From contig NC_135554.1 in the NCBI RefSeq assembly GCF_964340395.1, positions 15,014,092 through 15,078,091 on the forward strand: DNA of 64,000 nt, read 5' to 3'. Position 1 is the stretch's first letter. Each line of letters starts with the position of its first letter. Both the position numbers and the translations under genes were made by a program. The DNA is from Glandiceps talaboti (lineage: Eukaryota > Hemichordata > Enteropneusta > Spengelidae). The notes below the pieces were generated by a model. That model was given only the letters and a program-made list of their open reading frames with translations, did no database searches and was not told the DNA's origin. Shown one piece after another: positions 51,601 to 63,205 of this stretch.

Positions 51601-54600
51601 ATGTGCTACAAACCACTTTAGATACACACCATATTTGGACACACATGCCATATTTGGACACAAATGACATATTTTGACACACTTGCCATATTTGGAGACA
51701 AATGCCATATTTGGTCAGGTCACACCATATTTATTCACACTGCCATTTTTAGACACACTCACCATATTTAGACACATGCCCATATTTAGACACTCAATAT
51801 TTGGAATAACTGTATGTGGACATGCAATATCTAGATACATCTACCACATTTGAACAAATATGCCATATTTGAACACATTCACACATTTGCAAAATTTAGA
51901 TGTATCTACCAAATATGCCATATTTATACACTCATGCCATATTTGGACAAAGTTTTGCAGGGTTTGATAAAGAAAAGTACTGGCAATACAACAGTGTTGA
52001 TTGACAGCTTACCAATATGATTGACACTTGCAATTTTGGCTTGTGCATCAATATGTAAGGTTCAGTAATAATTCACAACTGTTTATTCATTTTACAATTT
52101 GTTATTTTTACAGGTGAAACCATTGATATGGATTGAATCAGTGATAGAACGTCATTCTCATAGTCGTGTGGAATACATGGTGAAAGCAAAGAGTCAGTTC
52201 AAGCGTCGTTCTACAGCTAACAATGTAGAGATCATAATACCAGTCCCCAGTGATGCCGACTCACCTAAGTTCAAAACCACCATTGGAAGCTGTAAATACA
52301 TTCCAGAGATGAATGCTGTCTTATGGAATATAAAGTCTTTCCCAGTAAGTTATGTTGGAATAATTCCCAGTATCTACTTGTCGCTGACATCACAGTTAGG
52401 CAAAACAAAACAGGAATGGTTTCTGGTCAACACGTGCATCACTTAAATACTATTGCACTGGTCTTTTTCTTTTTTCACGTTTTTCCAGCCCATGTAGTGT
52501 GCACATACAGGGGGAAACACAAAAAAATAACCTCCCATCATCAGTGAAGACAACTGTTGAGCCAATCATGAACAAGCAAATGACATCTGCCCCCACATAC
52601 ACACTTGCTCTAAAGTAGTGAATATAAAGAACAGTAACTGCCATAAATAAGAGATTTAGTGACAGGTTTGTTGAGAATAAAAAAAAAGATTGCATTGTCA
52701 CACCACTTTAGACAAAATGACCTGACCAGAAATAATTCTTTTTTTTTTGCCTTAACCATTGAGAATCTTAGACTTGGGTAAAACACACTCGGTAAGCCTT
52801 GAGATTATTATCACCAGGTATTGAGGTATGATGTAAAATGTTGACATTTAAAAAACACCACAGTCTCAATAGGGAACTTGCAAAACCCGCCATGTTGAAT
52901 ATTGCATCATGGGAAATGTGATAATAAATGCTAATCAATTAGTATTATGAACAATATTGTTATATTGTTTGTAACCACAAATGATCAATTCATAGTCACC
53001 CTGACCATTGTGGGAGGTTTATTTTATCGGTAGCTCCAGATTAGGTAATACGATAACCTCAAATATTCCCATAGTCCTTTGCATCTGAGTATTACTGTAT
53101 GCTCAGACTGGATTGCAAGTTCCCTATTACTACAGCAGTAGATTCAGCTTACTAAGATAAGCTAAAACTATTGTTGTTTGGTGTGGTAGATTACACAAGT
53201 GGGTGCTAGCAGTGCCTGTTATTTCAGACAATGCCACTAGTGGGTGCTAGTGATGCCTGTTATTTCAGACAATGTCACTAGTGGGTGCTAGTGATACCTG
53301 GGGTTTCAGACAATGTTACTAGCGGGTGCTAGTGATGCCTGGGGTTTCAGACAATGTCACTAGTGGGTGCTAGTGATGCCTGTTATTTCAGACAATGCCA
53401 CTAGTGGGTGCTAGTGATGCCTGGGGTTTCAGACAATGTTACTAGTGGGTGCTAGCAGTGCCTGTTATTTCAGACAATGCCACTAGTGGGTGCTAGTGAT
53501 GTCTTGGGTTTCAGACTATGTCACTAGTGGGTGCTAGCAATGCCTGGGGTTTCAGACAATATCACTAGTGGGTGCTAGTGATGACTGATATTTCAGACAA
53601 TGTTACTAGTGGGTGCTAGTGATGCCTGGGGTTTCAGACAATGTCACTAGTGGGTGCTAGTGATGCCTGTTATTTCAGACAATGTCACTAGTGGGTGCTA
53701 GTGATGCCTGGGGTTTCAGACTATGTGACTAGTGGGTGCTAGTGATGCCTGTTATTTCAGACAATGTCACTAGTGGGTGCTAGTGATGCCTGTTATTTCA
53801 GACAATGTCACTAGTGGGTGCTAGTGATGCCTGTTATTTCAGACAATGTCACTAGTGGGTGCTAGTGATGCCTGTTATTTCAGACAATTTCACTAGTGGG
53901 TGCTAGTGATGCCTGTTATTTCAGACAATATTACTAGTGGGTGCTAGTGATGCCTGTTATTTCAGACAATGTTACTAGTGGATGCTAGTGATGCCTGTTA
54001 TTTCAGACAATGTCACTAGTGGGTGCTAGTGATGTCTGGGGTTTCAGACTATGTCACTAGTGGGTGCTAGTGATGCCTGTTATTTCAGACAATGTTACTA
54101 GTGGGTGCTAGTGATGCCTGTTATTTCAGACAATGTCACTAGTGGGTGCTAGTGATGCCTGTTATTTCAGACAATGTTACTAGTGGGTGCTAGTGATGCC
54201 TGTTATTTCAGACAATGTCACTAGTGGGTGCTAGTGATGCCTGTTATTTCAGACAATGTTACTAGTGGGTGCTAGTGATGCCTGATATTTCAGACAATGT
54301 CACTAGTGGGTGCTAGTGATGCCTGTTATTTCAGACAATGTTACTAGTGGGTGCTAGTGATGCCTGTTATTTCAGACAATGTCACTAGTGGGTGCTAGTG
54401 ATGCCTGTTATTTCAGACAATGTCACTAGTGGGTGCTAGTGATGCCTGATATTTCAGACGATGTTACTAGTGGGTGCTAGTGATGCCTGATATTTCAGAC
54501 AATGTCACTAGTGGGTGCTAGTGATGTCTGGGGTTTCAGACTATGTCACTAGTGCCAGTAGTGGGTGCTAGTGATGCCTGTTATTTCAGACAATGTCTCA

Positions 54601-55616
54601 ACTACATTCCAGTAATTCTTTTGTGTTGTTTTATTTTCCATAGGGTGGTAAGGAATATCTGATGAGAGCTCATTTTAGTCTGCCTAGTGTAGAAGGAGAA
54701 ATAAGAGAAGGTACCCCACCAATTCAGTGTCGTTTTGAAATTCCTTACTTTACAACATCGGGCATACAGGTAAGTCAACGTCATGCAAGAAGTGCTGAAT
54801 GTGAAGTCTGTGTCATGCAAGAAGTGCTGAATGTGAAGTCTGTGTCATGCTAGAAATGGTGAATGTGAAGTCAGTGTCATGCAAGAAATGCTGAATGTGA
54901 AGTCTGTGTCATGCTAGAAGTGCTGAATGTGAAGTCTGTGTCATGCAAGAAATGCTGAATGTGAAGTCTGTGTCATGCAAGAAATGCTGAATGTGAAGTC
55001 TGTGTCATGCTAGAAGTGCTGAATGTGAAGTCTGTGTCATGCAAGAAGTGCTGAATGTGAAGTCTGTGTCATGCATGAAATGCTGAATGTGAAGTCAGTG
55101 GAGAAAAAATAAGTTAAACACATACTAGAAGCCTTGTTCTCAGCCCCCTGTGTGAATAACTTCTGTCATGAAAGAAATGCTCTGTTTGTGAACAATTGTG
55201 GTCATCACCGTCATAACTGTAGATGGCATCAACGGTCCAGACACTTGCTTATTCTTGCACTGTTCCACAAAATAGTAAGGGCGGGTGAAAATTATTTTGG
55301 TGTCGGAGCTGAAACTTTGGGTTTGTCAGGTAATGAGAACCAGGGTCACCTAAGTTGATTGCATGGGGTAGTAACACAATGTTAGTAACAGAAAAGGGAA
55401 GGGTGGGGGGGGGGGGGGGTACAACCAAAGGGTTCCATGTATATCAACATGTAATAAAACAGCTATAGGGTGTGTTAAGTATTGTATCTGTTATAACATT
55501 GTTACATTCCATTGTAGGTTCGCTATTTGAAGATCATTGAGAAGTCAGGTTACCAAGCGTTACCATGGGTACGTTACATCACACAGAATGGAGACTACCA
55601 AATCAGAACAAATTAG
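45680..55616 (+). CDS. AP1M1: AP1M1 orthologue, AP-1 clathrin adaptor mu1 subunit, 10 coding exons
   Basis: Exons 45680-45721, 46561-46717, 47597-47664, 48384-48514, 49453-49597, 50595-50721, 51344-51486, 52114-52344, 54644-54769 and 55518-55616 join in phase to 422 aa (human 423). The protein opens MSISAVFFLDTKGK and is very close to vertebrate mu1 throughout. The N-terminal longin-like domain (about 1-145) packs in the AP-1 core; the mu homology domain (about 168-421) binds YXX-phi sorting signals, with the expected pocket residues Asp173 (FLDVVES) and Trp407 (ALPWVRY). The family acts at the trans-Golgi network and endosomes with gamma, beta1 and sigma1. Intron 2 is U12-type; the other donors are ordinary. 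Several introns carry private minisatellites. Confidence 0.98.
46718..47596 (+). other. U12-type (minor spliceosome) intron 2 of AP1M1
   Basis: The donor GTATCCTTT at 46718-46726 matches the U12-type 5' splice site exactly. TCCTTAAC at 47576-47583 matches the U12 branch-point consensus, about 14 bases before the acceptor AG at 47595-47596, within the usual 10-20 base window. Placing the splice here joins TACT with TGGTGGCG to read YLVATTKKN, as in other mu1 proteins, so the position is forced by the protein. Confidence 0.93.
47097..47300. repeat. 49-bp tandem repeat, 4 units, inside the U12 intron
   Basis: The unit is CCTCCTGACTTCCTCCTATG, TGCTGCATGGACGTACTCCA, TCCTGAAAC. Copies are essentially identical apart from the edges, so the array is young. 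Confidence 0.95.
49082..49366 (+). mobile_element. tRNA-derived SINE, copy 2
   Basis: Aligns by eye with 4193-4456: CACTGCAGTCAGGGTTCAAGCC (B-box region), GTAAGTAAGAAG, CAGTTTCACTTTAACAAACA, CAGGTTCTTCTTAATCACTC. More diverged in the core. It lies in AP1M1 intron 4, same orientation as the gene. Confidence 0.7.
49634..50150. repeat. 103-bp tandem repeat, 5 units, after AP1M1 exon 5
   Basis: The unit contains ACAAGTTTGTCAAGATCTAA, GCATTTCAAATTCATATCAA, ATCTGTAGCAACAGTGACCA and AACTTAGGTGTTGAGAACCA. The array starts about 35 bp after the donor. Confidence 0.95.
51620..51955. repeat. Degenerate array of about 20-bp units
   Basis: Loose repeats of CATATTTGGACACA(C/A)ATGC in AP1M1 intron 7, with frequent substitutions and length changes. 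It looks older than the gene's other arrays. Confidence 0.8.
52868..53128. mobile_element. 261-bp MITE with perfect 16-bp terminal inverted repeats
   Basis: AATAGGGAACTTGCAA at 52868-52883 and its exact complement at 53113-53128. The interior is non-coding. It lies in AP1M1 intron 8, just upstream of the 41-bp array. The target-site duplication is unclear. Confidence 0.82.
53193..54597. repeat. 41-bp tandem array, about 34 units, each with an acceptor-like TTATTTCAG
   Basis: The unit is TCACTAGTGGGTGCTAGTGA, TGCCTGTTATTTCAGACAATG. Common variants change CTGTTATT to CTGGGGTT or GTCACT to GTTACT. About two thirds of the units carry TGTTATTTCAG, a pyrimidine-rich stretch ending in AG like a 3' splice site. 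The array ends 47 bp before the true acceptor of AP1M1 exon 9. Confidence 0.97.
54780..55105. repeat. 32-bp tandem array, about 10 units, after AP1M1 exon 9
   Basis: The unit is GTCATGCAAGAAGTGCTGAA, TGTGAAGTCTGT, with CAAG/CTAG and AGTG/AATG variants. It begins about 10 bp after the donor, so exon 9 is flanked closely on both sides by unrelated minisatellites. Confidence 0.95.
55405..55420. repeat. Poly-G tract
   Basis: About 14 consecutive G with one earlier interruption, about 100 bp before AP1M1 exon 10. Confidence 0.85.
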
Positions 55617-55854
55617 TAAGAAGAACAGACAGACAACAAAATAATGAAAGATCTAGACTAAAGATTCATGTGTCTTTATTCTTGTAGAAATGACAGCAAA
55701 GTGGAGCATTTTTACAATTGAATCATGACTATTAACTAATTATAATTTAAACTCCCCTTGTAGATATAGCCTTTCCCCCTTCGAAGTAAGTTGTACAAGT
55801 TAGTATCTGTCTGTCATATCAACACTGCAAAGTAGAATGCTTTACACTTATCCA

Positions 55855-55860
55855 AATAAA
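55855..55860 (+). terminator. Candidate AP1M1 poly-A signal
   Basis: AATAAA 240 bp after the AP1M1 stop. A second AATAAA lies near 56027. Either could be used. Confidence 0.5.
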
Positions 55861-56582
55861 AAACAGTGTTATGAAGAAGACAGCCAGGTTGGACCCAAAT
55901 ACAGCTTATTTTCACTGGCTAATATTCAAGTATTATACAGTTATTTTGAACAGATTGTTCTGAAGGTCGTAAACCCAAAGTGTGAAATTTGTAATATGTG
56001 AATTAAAAAAACTCCAGTAAACAAAGAATAAAGATGGGGTTTTTTGCAACTAGACTGTGAGGGCAGTATGACATGTATTACTGTGAGGGCAGTGTGACAG
56101 CTATTACTGTGGACATGTTGCTTGATAAAGAGTAATTTAGAGGCACATACTGTTACAACTTAGGATTACAAATGCATGGATATATCAAGAAAGCTCTGTT
56201 AATGAAGATATAATAGTTTGTACTTTTGACAAGTTATTTATGTAATCACAAAAAGAGAAGAGTCATTTGAACATTTAGTCAAGAAAATGAAGTCTGACCG
56301 CAGTATGTAGTGTATTAGGTTGGCAGAGTTGTCTATTTTCAGTATGAGGAATGTGATAAACATTGTATCATAAATGTCTTAATTTATGTACCAGTATACT
56401 TCAAGAATTACAAGGGATAACTATGAGATGCATAGAAAACTGTCAAGTTCTTTTCAAAGGATTTCTCCACATTTCTATGAGAAATCTACCACTTCTCAAA
56501 TAAATCATAACGAAATTATAAATAAATCAAAGGAAAATTTAATTAGGGTGTGTGTTTCTGTTTCTGTTTACACCTTTTTACT

Positions 56583-56584
<2 letters not shown>

Positions 56585-56668
<84 letters not shown>
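56585..56668. repeat. (GA)n microsatellite
   Basis: About 42 uninterrupted GA dinucleotides. The Arg-Glu frames across it are artefacts. Confidence 0.97.
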
Positions 56669-56673
<5 letters not shown>

Positions 56674-56734
56674 AGGGAGATAGGGAGGGTGGTGTGTCAG
56701 CTGAACCTCAAAGTTTGTATACAGTATTTTTATC

Positions 56735-57290
56735 AGCCGCCCGGAGGGGACTTGTACATTGGGTTCCATCCATCTGTGCGTGTGTTCACCCTCATATCTC
56801 GGGTATGCACCAACTGATTTCAACCAAACCTGGCAGAAAGGTATCATACTATGTGAGACATATGCACGCCACTTTGTTTTACAACTGAGTCAAATAAGGC
56901 TCAATGGCAGCTGTATTTGTTGTTTGTGTATTTACCCTCATATCTCTGGCAGGCACCAACCGATTTCATTCAAACCTAGCATAAAGGTCACATTCTCTTT
57001 TTGTGATTAATTTGTTGATAAATTTCATGCATCATAACTTAAATTTGGGGGTATATGTAGTGACTCTATTTAAGTGCCTACACCCATATTATCACTGATA
57101 ATTTATGACCATGAAAAGGGTTTTTCAAGGTCAAATACCCAAATTTGGGTTATCTTCATAGATTAGCGTGCTATATCATTTGGTTTTTTGGGGGGATTAA
57201 TGTTTCATTGAAAAGTTACTGACTGTTACTGTATAGTCATAAGTAGTGGTCAGACTCGTTGGCGGCGGCATCTTTTATTTAGCCTTTTGA
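56735..57290 (+). repeat. Dispersed repeat with two internal copies
   Basis: TCACCCTCATATCTCGGGTA with GCACCAACTGATTTCAACCA (about 56787) recurs as TACCCTCATATCTCTGGCAG with GCACCAACCGATTTCATTCA (about 56931), a period of about 144 bp. It ends near GGCGGCGGCATCTTTTATTT. The wording resembles dispersed repeats I know from marine invertebrate genomes, but I cannot name the family. Confidence 0.5.
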
Positions 57291-57310
57291 ACAATTCGGT
57301 AATTTCTGCA

Positions 57311-57335
57311 GTACACACTCATACACGCACACACG

Positions 57336-57371
<36 letters not shown>

Positions 57372-57478
57372 TACATACATACATACATACATACATACAT
57401 ACAATCATACATACATACATGCATACATACATACATACATACATACATACATACATACATACATACATACATACATAC
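57311..57478. repeat. (AC)n then (ATAC)n microsatellite
   Basis: A compound run of about 50 bp of CA/CG-rich dinucleotides followed by about 110 bp of ATAC tetranucleotides. Confidence 0.97.
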
Positions 57479-59597
57479 CCATATATACACACCGAATTAT
57501 CTGGGTCTTTTACTAGTACGATGTTTATGATGCGCGTTCAGCATCACCTTGTTCTTTGTACAGCGACACTGCTGTCCAACACGTTTGTGGTCGTAGGGAA
57601 GAAAAAATACCAGGCAATATTACGTGAGATGACTAATATTAGACAATTAGCATACACGGATCAATACGCTTTGGTAACCTCCAGCTGATGGTTTAGTGAC
57701 GACAAAAATAAACTTTGGGGAGGTTAGAAAAAAATGCTGACAACTACTGGTTTGTTTTGTCCACCAAAAGAAAGAAATCCCTATGAATTCAGGCTGATAA
57801 TTGTCGATTCGTTTCCATGTCAACTCGCGCGAACTCCAGAGTTTAAAGGTTTGAACGATTACTGATTAACATAACAATTATATATAAATGGTGTACTAAC
57901 TAAACCAGGGTCTTCCAAATTACACAACCCTTGCAGCCTTCCTTGCCTTTACATGAAATGCAACCTAACCCTACCAGCGATTGACACAGTTGCATTTTAA
58001 AACTAATTAAATTCTTTCCTTCAATCAAACCCGAAAAAATGAAATAAAAGTTGAGCCTACAAAATATCTGCAAAAGTCAGTCTAAAAGAAGAATATATCA
58101 AGGTACCCTAGAAGTATGCTAATTATTGCATGGTATAACATATAACCATGCTATCAATTCTAAAGCTTGTTCTGATATACAGCATATTGCAATAATTATA
58201 AATACCTAAATCTTACTGTTGTCTTTCATCGTGACGTTTTTTTCTGACGCCACATGGTTTAGGGTAACGACACTTCCATCAATGATATTAATTTCACCCT
58301 TGACCTTGTATCATTTATCCCATATAGCAAACTTTCGGTATTATGAATATAATTTCAAGTTCGTTTTTACTACCTTCGAACAATGGGACTGCACTCAGCG
58401 TAGTTGAAACAATATCATTTATTTACATGAAATGTGGTTAAGTAATTTTAGCCCAAATCATGCAAACTGTTAGATTAATATCAACATGTATATGCCTATG
58501 ACTTTACGGGTATGTCATTCTAGAAATATCCCAGTCATTTATGATTTAGATGGATGCATATAAAAAAATAAAGACTACAAAGTATTATTTTATGTTTCTG
58601 ACGTCATACATCCAGGGTTGGTACCGCCTTTGAAGATCGCTGGACTTTAATTTCTGCGGTCCAGGTGACCCTGGTCAAATGGTTACGTAATGTTTATGCA
58701 TTCTTTAAAACAAGGCATACAAAGTGTCATTTCATTCTTTTTTTACACTGTATATACAAATTGCTTGAAAATATTACCTCTATGACTGAACTAAGACTTT
58801 TAATTGTTGTCGATATTAGTGATGATTTACTTTTAAAAATACCATCGCCTTTATTCAACAAGTCATTATTCTGATGTCAGAGGTGAGTGCGAAAATAAAT
58901 TCTTTTCTATACAAACAGGCTAACAGTGTTCGGGTAACAAGGACAAATTCATATCATATGACGGCACTTTTCTTACTGTGTATCCCATATGGTTAAAAGT
59001 CAATGGTAACAATTGAATCCGAATGGCATTTCTTTTTAAACAGCAAAAACTAAACCTCGAGATGGACACAATCCATCTATATTGTTGACTCATATTCATA
59101 GCTACCCTGTTTACTGATATTCAAATATTGTCAATATAAACATAGAACGGCGGAATATTAATCGGCTTTGCTCAATCGCTAATCAACGTTTTTTTAACCA
59201 ACCATTTTCAGCAATTAATGCCGGGATTGTGAATATGCATATGAGTATTATGATGTCAAAATGTTGCAAGAGCTGTAATTGGTAAGTATGTTCACTTTGT
59301 TGTCTGTTGTGAACAAACACAAACATATATGTACTCGGATTGAACTGGTATATCAGTGTACGTTCGTTTTCAGGAGCATACCTGAACATTTCTCTCATTT
59401 GTCTTGATGACAATTGAAGAAGAGGCTGTACCTTTTAGGATATATACGATAGGTTAATCACGTGTCTTCCATAATTATTATACCTAGGTGAGATAGATAT
59501 GAAGGCCGAGGTGATACATTTTGAGGATGACACTCGCAATTGAAAGAAGATTACCATAGTTCTGCCGTGCAGGTATTAGGCAGTGTTTTCTCAAAAT
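57479..59597. other. Flank upstream of the potassium-channel gene
   Basis: No gene or element recognised. The 5' UTR and promoter of the channel presumably lie near the right edge, but no TATA box or other clear signal was seen. Confidence 0.45.
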
Positions 59598-62253
59598 ATG
59601 GCGATCAACACTCCATCTACAATCTTAAGGCGAGACTCTACAATAAGTGGTCTTACTGAGTTGGGTCACGACACTAGGATAACGTGTACGTCTGGTGGAT
59701 ATTTGACATCCTTTGTGTTGACTGTGTTGGTTGCTGGATATCTGTTACTAGGAGCTTTTGTCTTTTGGAGAATCGAGGCAGCATACGAAAACGAAGTTGA
59801 CCATGAACTGGACCGTACTAAACAAAATATCATTGATGAATTAGTTCTCAAAATTGTAGGAAACAACTATAGTTTGGATGCAGTTAACGTATCTATGGAA
59901 CTGGAAAATGGGTTTGCTAAGTATTATGAAACATTGAAGACTGAATGTTTTAACGGTTTACTTTATGACTATGAACACACATGGGAGCTATTTATGGGAT
60001 ATGTATTATCATTGAGTATTATAACAACAATAGGTAAGTATGATATTACACTAAACAGAGCATTTAGCAAGTGAAACATTTGAAATATTAACTATGAAAT
60101 GTTATATTAATTATGCAATATATAAATATTACTCCATACTTGACTTTCTATAATTGAAGTCTCAAATACCTGCAAGTTTTCGCTAATTTCGTTAATACTT
60201 GCCTGTTGATCATCAATCAATCAATCAATCAGTCAGTCAGTCAGTCGATTGATCAATCGGTGAATTGATAAAGCACCAGTTTCCACTACGATGTAGAGTT
60301 CAAAGGCGCTATAAGTTAAAATGCTCTGGAGAATAGATATGTAGAAGGCGTTAGTTGAAGTTGTTGATTTTTGATGTATTTCTAATAGTAATAATAGCAG
60401 TGTACTCCATAGAAGGGGTACATCACTGTAGCTTGGCAATAGTTCATCCAGAGATTTGACACCATCACACTTTGCTGGAAAACTGTTGAATCTTTTAATT
60501 AGTTGAATTTGTCAATATTAGTTATTAATGGTACTGTGTATACCGGATTTACATATTTTGGTAAATAGTGAAACTAATCAAACCTGCCCATTCACTCGAC
60601 AACATAGTTTAATTTGATGTATAGTGATGATCCATTTTGATCATTTGGCACCCATGCATGCTGAAGGCAGTACAACACACAATGAATAGAAAAACAAAAA
60701 TTAAGATGAAACTATATATCATTTCAGTTACAGCTGTCCTTGGATATTGAACATTCACAAAATATAATTATGACCCCTTTGTTGACTAACTCCGTATAAG
60801 AAATTCAGAAACCCAATACATACTAAATCTTATATTTAGAATCAACCTGAATCAACATAGTGAGATAAAGATCTTTCACAATGAGGATTGCGAATCAAGA
60901 CTCCTCGGTATTCTCAATTTAGTTGTCCCTACTGCTACAAATTATATCACGATGTCATCTTTATGTATAGACTTACTAACACGAGCAGCAGAGCTCTGTC
61001 AGTTGCTAGACAAGATTCAATATATTTAAAATAACAATTAGACATGATATAATAATAATATTTGATATAAAACAAAAGTGATTTCTTAAGACTGTAAAGT
61101 GACAAACTGTGTCCCTTTAAATTCTATGTTGTGACAAAATTGATTACACTTTTTTTTTGTTAATTTCGGTACACACTATATTTCAGGATATGGCCATGTT
61201 GTGCCGAGATCAGAAGCAGGACAAGTATTCAGTATGGTGTATGCAGTCTTCGGGATACCAATTTTCCTACTATTCCTCACTAATCTTGGTGACTGTATTG
61301 CAACTTGGGCAAGGAAACGAGCAAGGAAGATTATATATTACCAGGAAAGACGAAAACTATTGAAGAAAAAGAGGATCGCAGCCGCTGTAGTATTGTCTCA
61401 GATGAATGGCTCGGCTTTTGTCATTGAGGATAATTGGATATTAAGGGCAAATGTGAGGGATAAGAAATCATTAGGTCTTGAAGATTGTACAGGAGGAATC
61501 AGTCATGATATCGGATTGCAAGATGGGTTTTCAAACCATCGAGCACTCCATGTGAATGACAGCACACAACCTCATCTAACACAGAGGGTGTATGATATCG
61601 CACCGTGGCTTACAAACGAAGAAATATTTGAATTCCGCCAAATGCACAGCCCCACTCAAACTAATACTCAAGATTTAATTGAAGAAGAACGAGATGACGA
61701 AGAAACGCAGCACATTCAAAATGATGCAGTGTGCGTAGGACATGTGAGGAAGCCTTCGCTACAAAACATACCGGATGAAAATGATAAGGATTCAGGTAAA
61801 TTGAAAGCAGTGTCACGTGACACGTCACGTTGTCCACACTGTCAAAAAGAAGTTTGCGAGGAGGAGGAAGCATTAGCGTTGATTATTTTGACTTTAATAT
61901 TCTTCTGTTATATTTTCCTAGCTTCAGTGCTTGTCTGGGTTACTGAACCAGAATGGACGTATTTAGAATCTATATACTTTTGTGTTATAACCGCTACAAC
62001 CATAGGATTTGGTGATTACGTGCTGCAAAGGGGTGATAGCCAATTCCTCATATATTGTAAACCAGTGGCCATGGCGTGCTCCATTATCTTCGGACTCATG
62101 ATATTATCAGCTTTATTCAATACTGCACAGATCGGATTACGAATAATGGGAAATTATATAAGAAAATACATCAAGCAATTTCTGTTTAAAATAAATGCTC
62201 CATGTCGAAGAGAAACAACACCTGCAGGGACAGCTGACGGAGAATCGCCTTGA
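59598..62253 (+). CDS. Two-pore-domain potassium channel (K2P/KCNK family), long TM2-TM3 loop
   Basis: Two coding exons, 59598-60033 and 61187-62253, join in phase to 500 aa. The first ATG in frame, at 59598, is used. Order: cytosolic N-terminus; TM1 about 37-58; extracellular cap helix region with sequons N90-Y-S and N97-V-S; pore 1 about 128-148 with filter TTIGYG; TM2 about 160-184; cytosolic loop about 187-373; TM3 about 374-397; pore 2 with TTIGFGD (419-421); TM4 about 436-460; short C-terminus. Two P domains per chain define the family, which gives background K+ leak currents as dimers. The intron splits Gly146 of the first filter, a position I recall as shared by many K2P genes. The roughly 185-residue TM2-TM3 loop recalls TRESK (KCNK18), but orthology is unproven; I see no PQIVID calcineurin motif. 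The loop is basic at its start, acidic later, with CPHC at 361-364. Confidence 0.94.
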
Positions 62254-62348
62254 TTTAATTTTGATTTTACAAAAAGTGGACAAGGAGTTAATGTCATTTA
62301 CTGAATGTATATGTATTGCATTGAAATTACATGGACCCATAAACCTTT

Positions 62349-62354
62349 AATAAA
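62349..62354 (+). terminator. Candidate poly-A signal of the K2P gene
   Basis: AATAAA 96 bp after the stop codon, giving a short 3' UTR. Confidence 0.6.
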
Positions 62355-62861
62355 ACGTAAGTCATTTACAACGATTTGATGCTTATAATATAAATTCTTA
62401 CTTTGATTTTAACATTGCAGGCAAAGAGTATTTTCAGTACTGTTGCATAAATCAAAGATGGCTTATCTAATGAATTTTCATGAGGAAGTATACTAGGCAA
62501 ACTGTAGCTACCAGGCACCACGAAATATTGACGATCGCAAGTAGAAAATTCATTATGTATTTGGGTAAAACTTGTTATTTTTCTAACAAAAACAGTTTTT
62601 TTAACCTGATCATTGCATAACCAATCCACGTTGTAAATACATTTCAAAGAAGTACACATTATTCAGTGTTATAATTATACTTTGTCAAAGCATAAACCCT
62701 TGCTGGAGTGAAATTCAGTGTTTATGGTCATAGATATAAACTTATGAAAATTAATATAATTAAGATTTACCTAAAAAATAAACCCATTGGATACACTTAT
62801 TTTGTTTATGTATTTATGTATGATATCACAAGGTTTCCAAAACAAACATACAAAGGGCAAA

Positions 62862-63205
<344 letters not shown>

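Noticed and set aside
52323-52547. Alternative frames overlapping AP1M1 exon 8
   Set aside because: The mu1 reading frame and splice sites fully explain the interval.
56386-56888. Arg-Glu-rich frames around the (GA)n tract
   Set aside because: Simple-sequence artefact without coding flanks.
57275-57688. Thr-His-Ile and Cys-Met-Tyr frames in the ATAC repeats
   Set aside because: Microsatellite translation; no splice or homology support.
62366-62659. 97-aa minus-strand frame after the K2P gene
   Set aside because: No recognisable family, no intron signals, and it lies in AT-rich 3' flank where a frame of this size can arise by chance.
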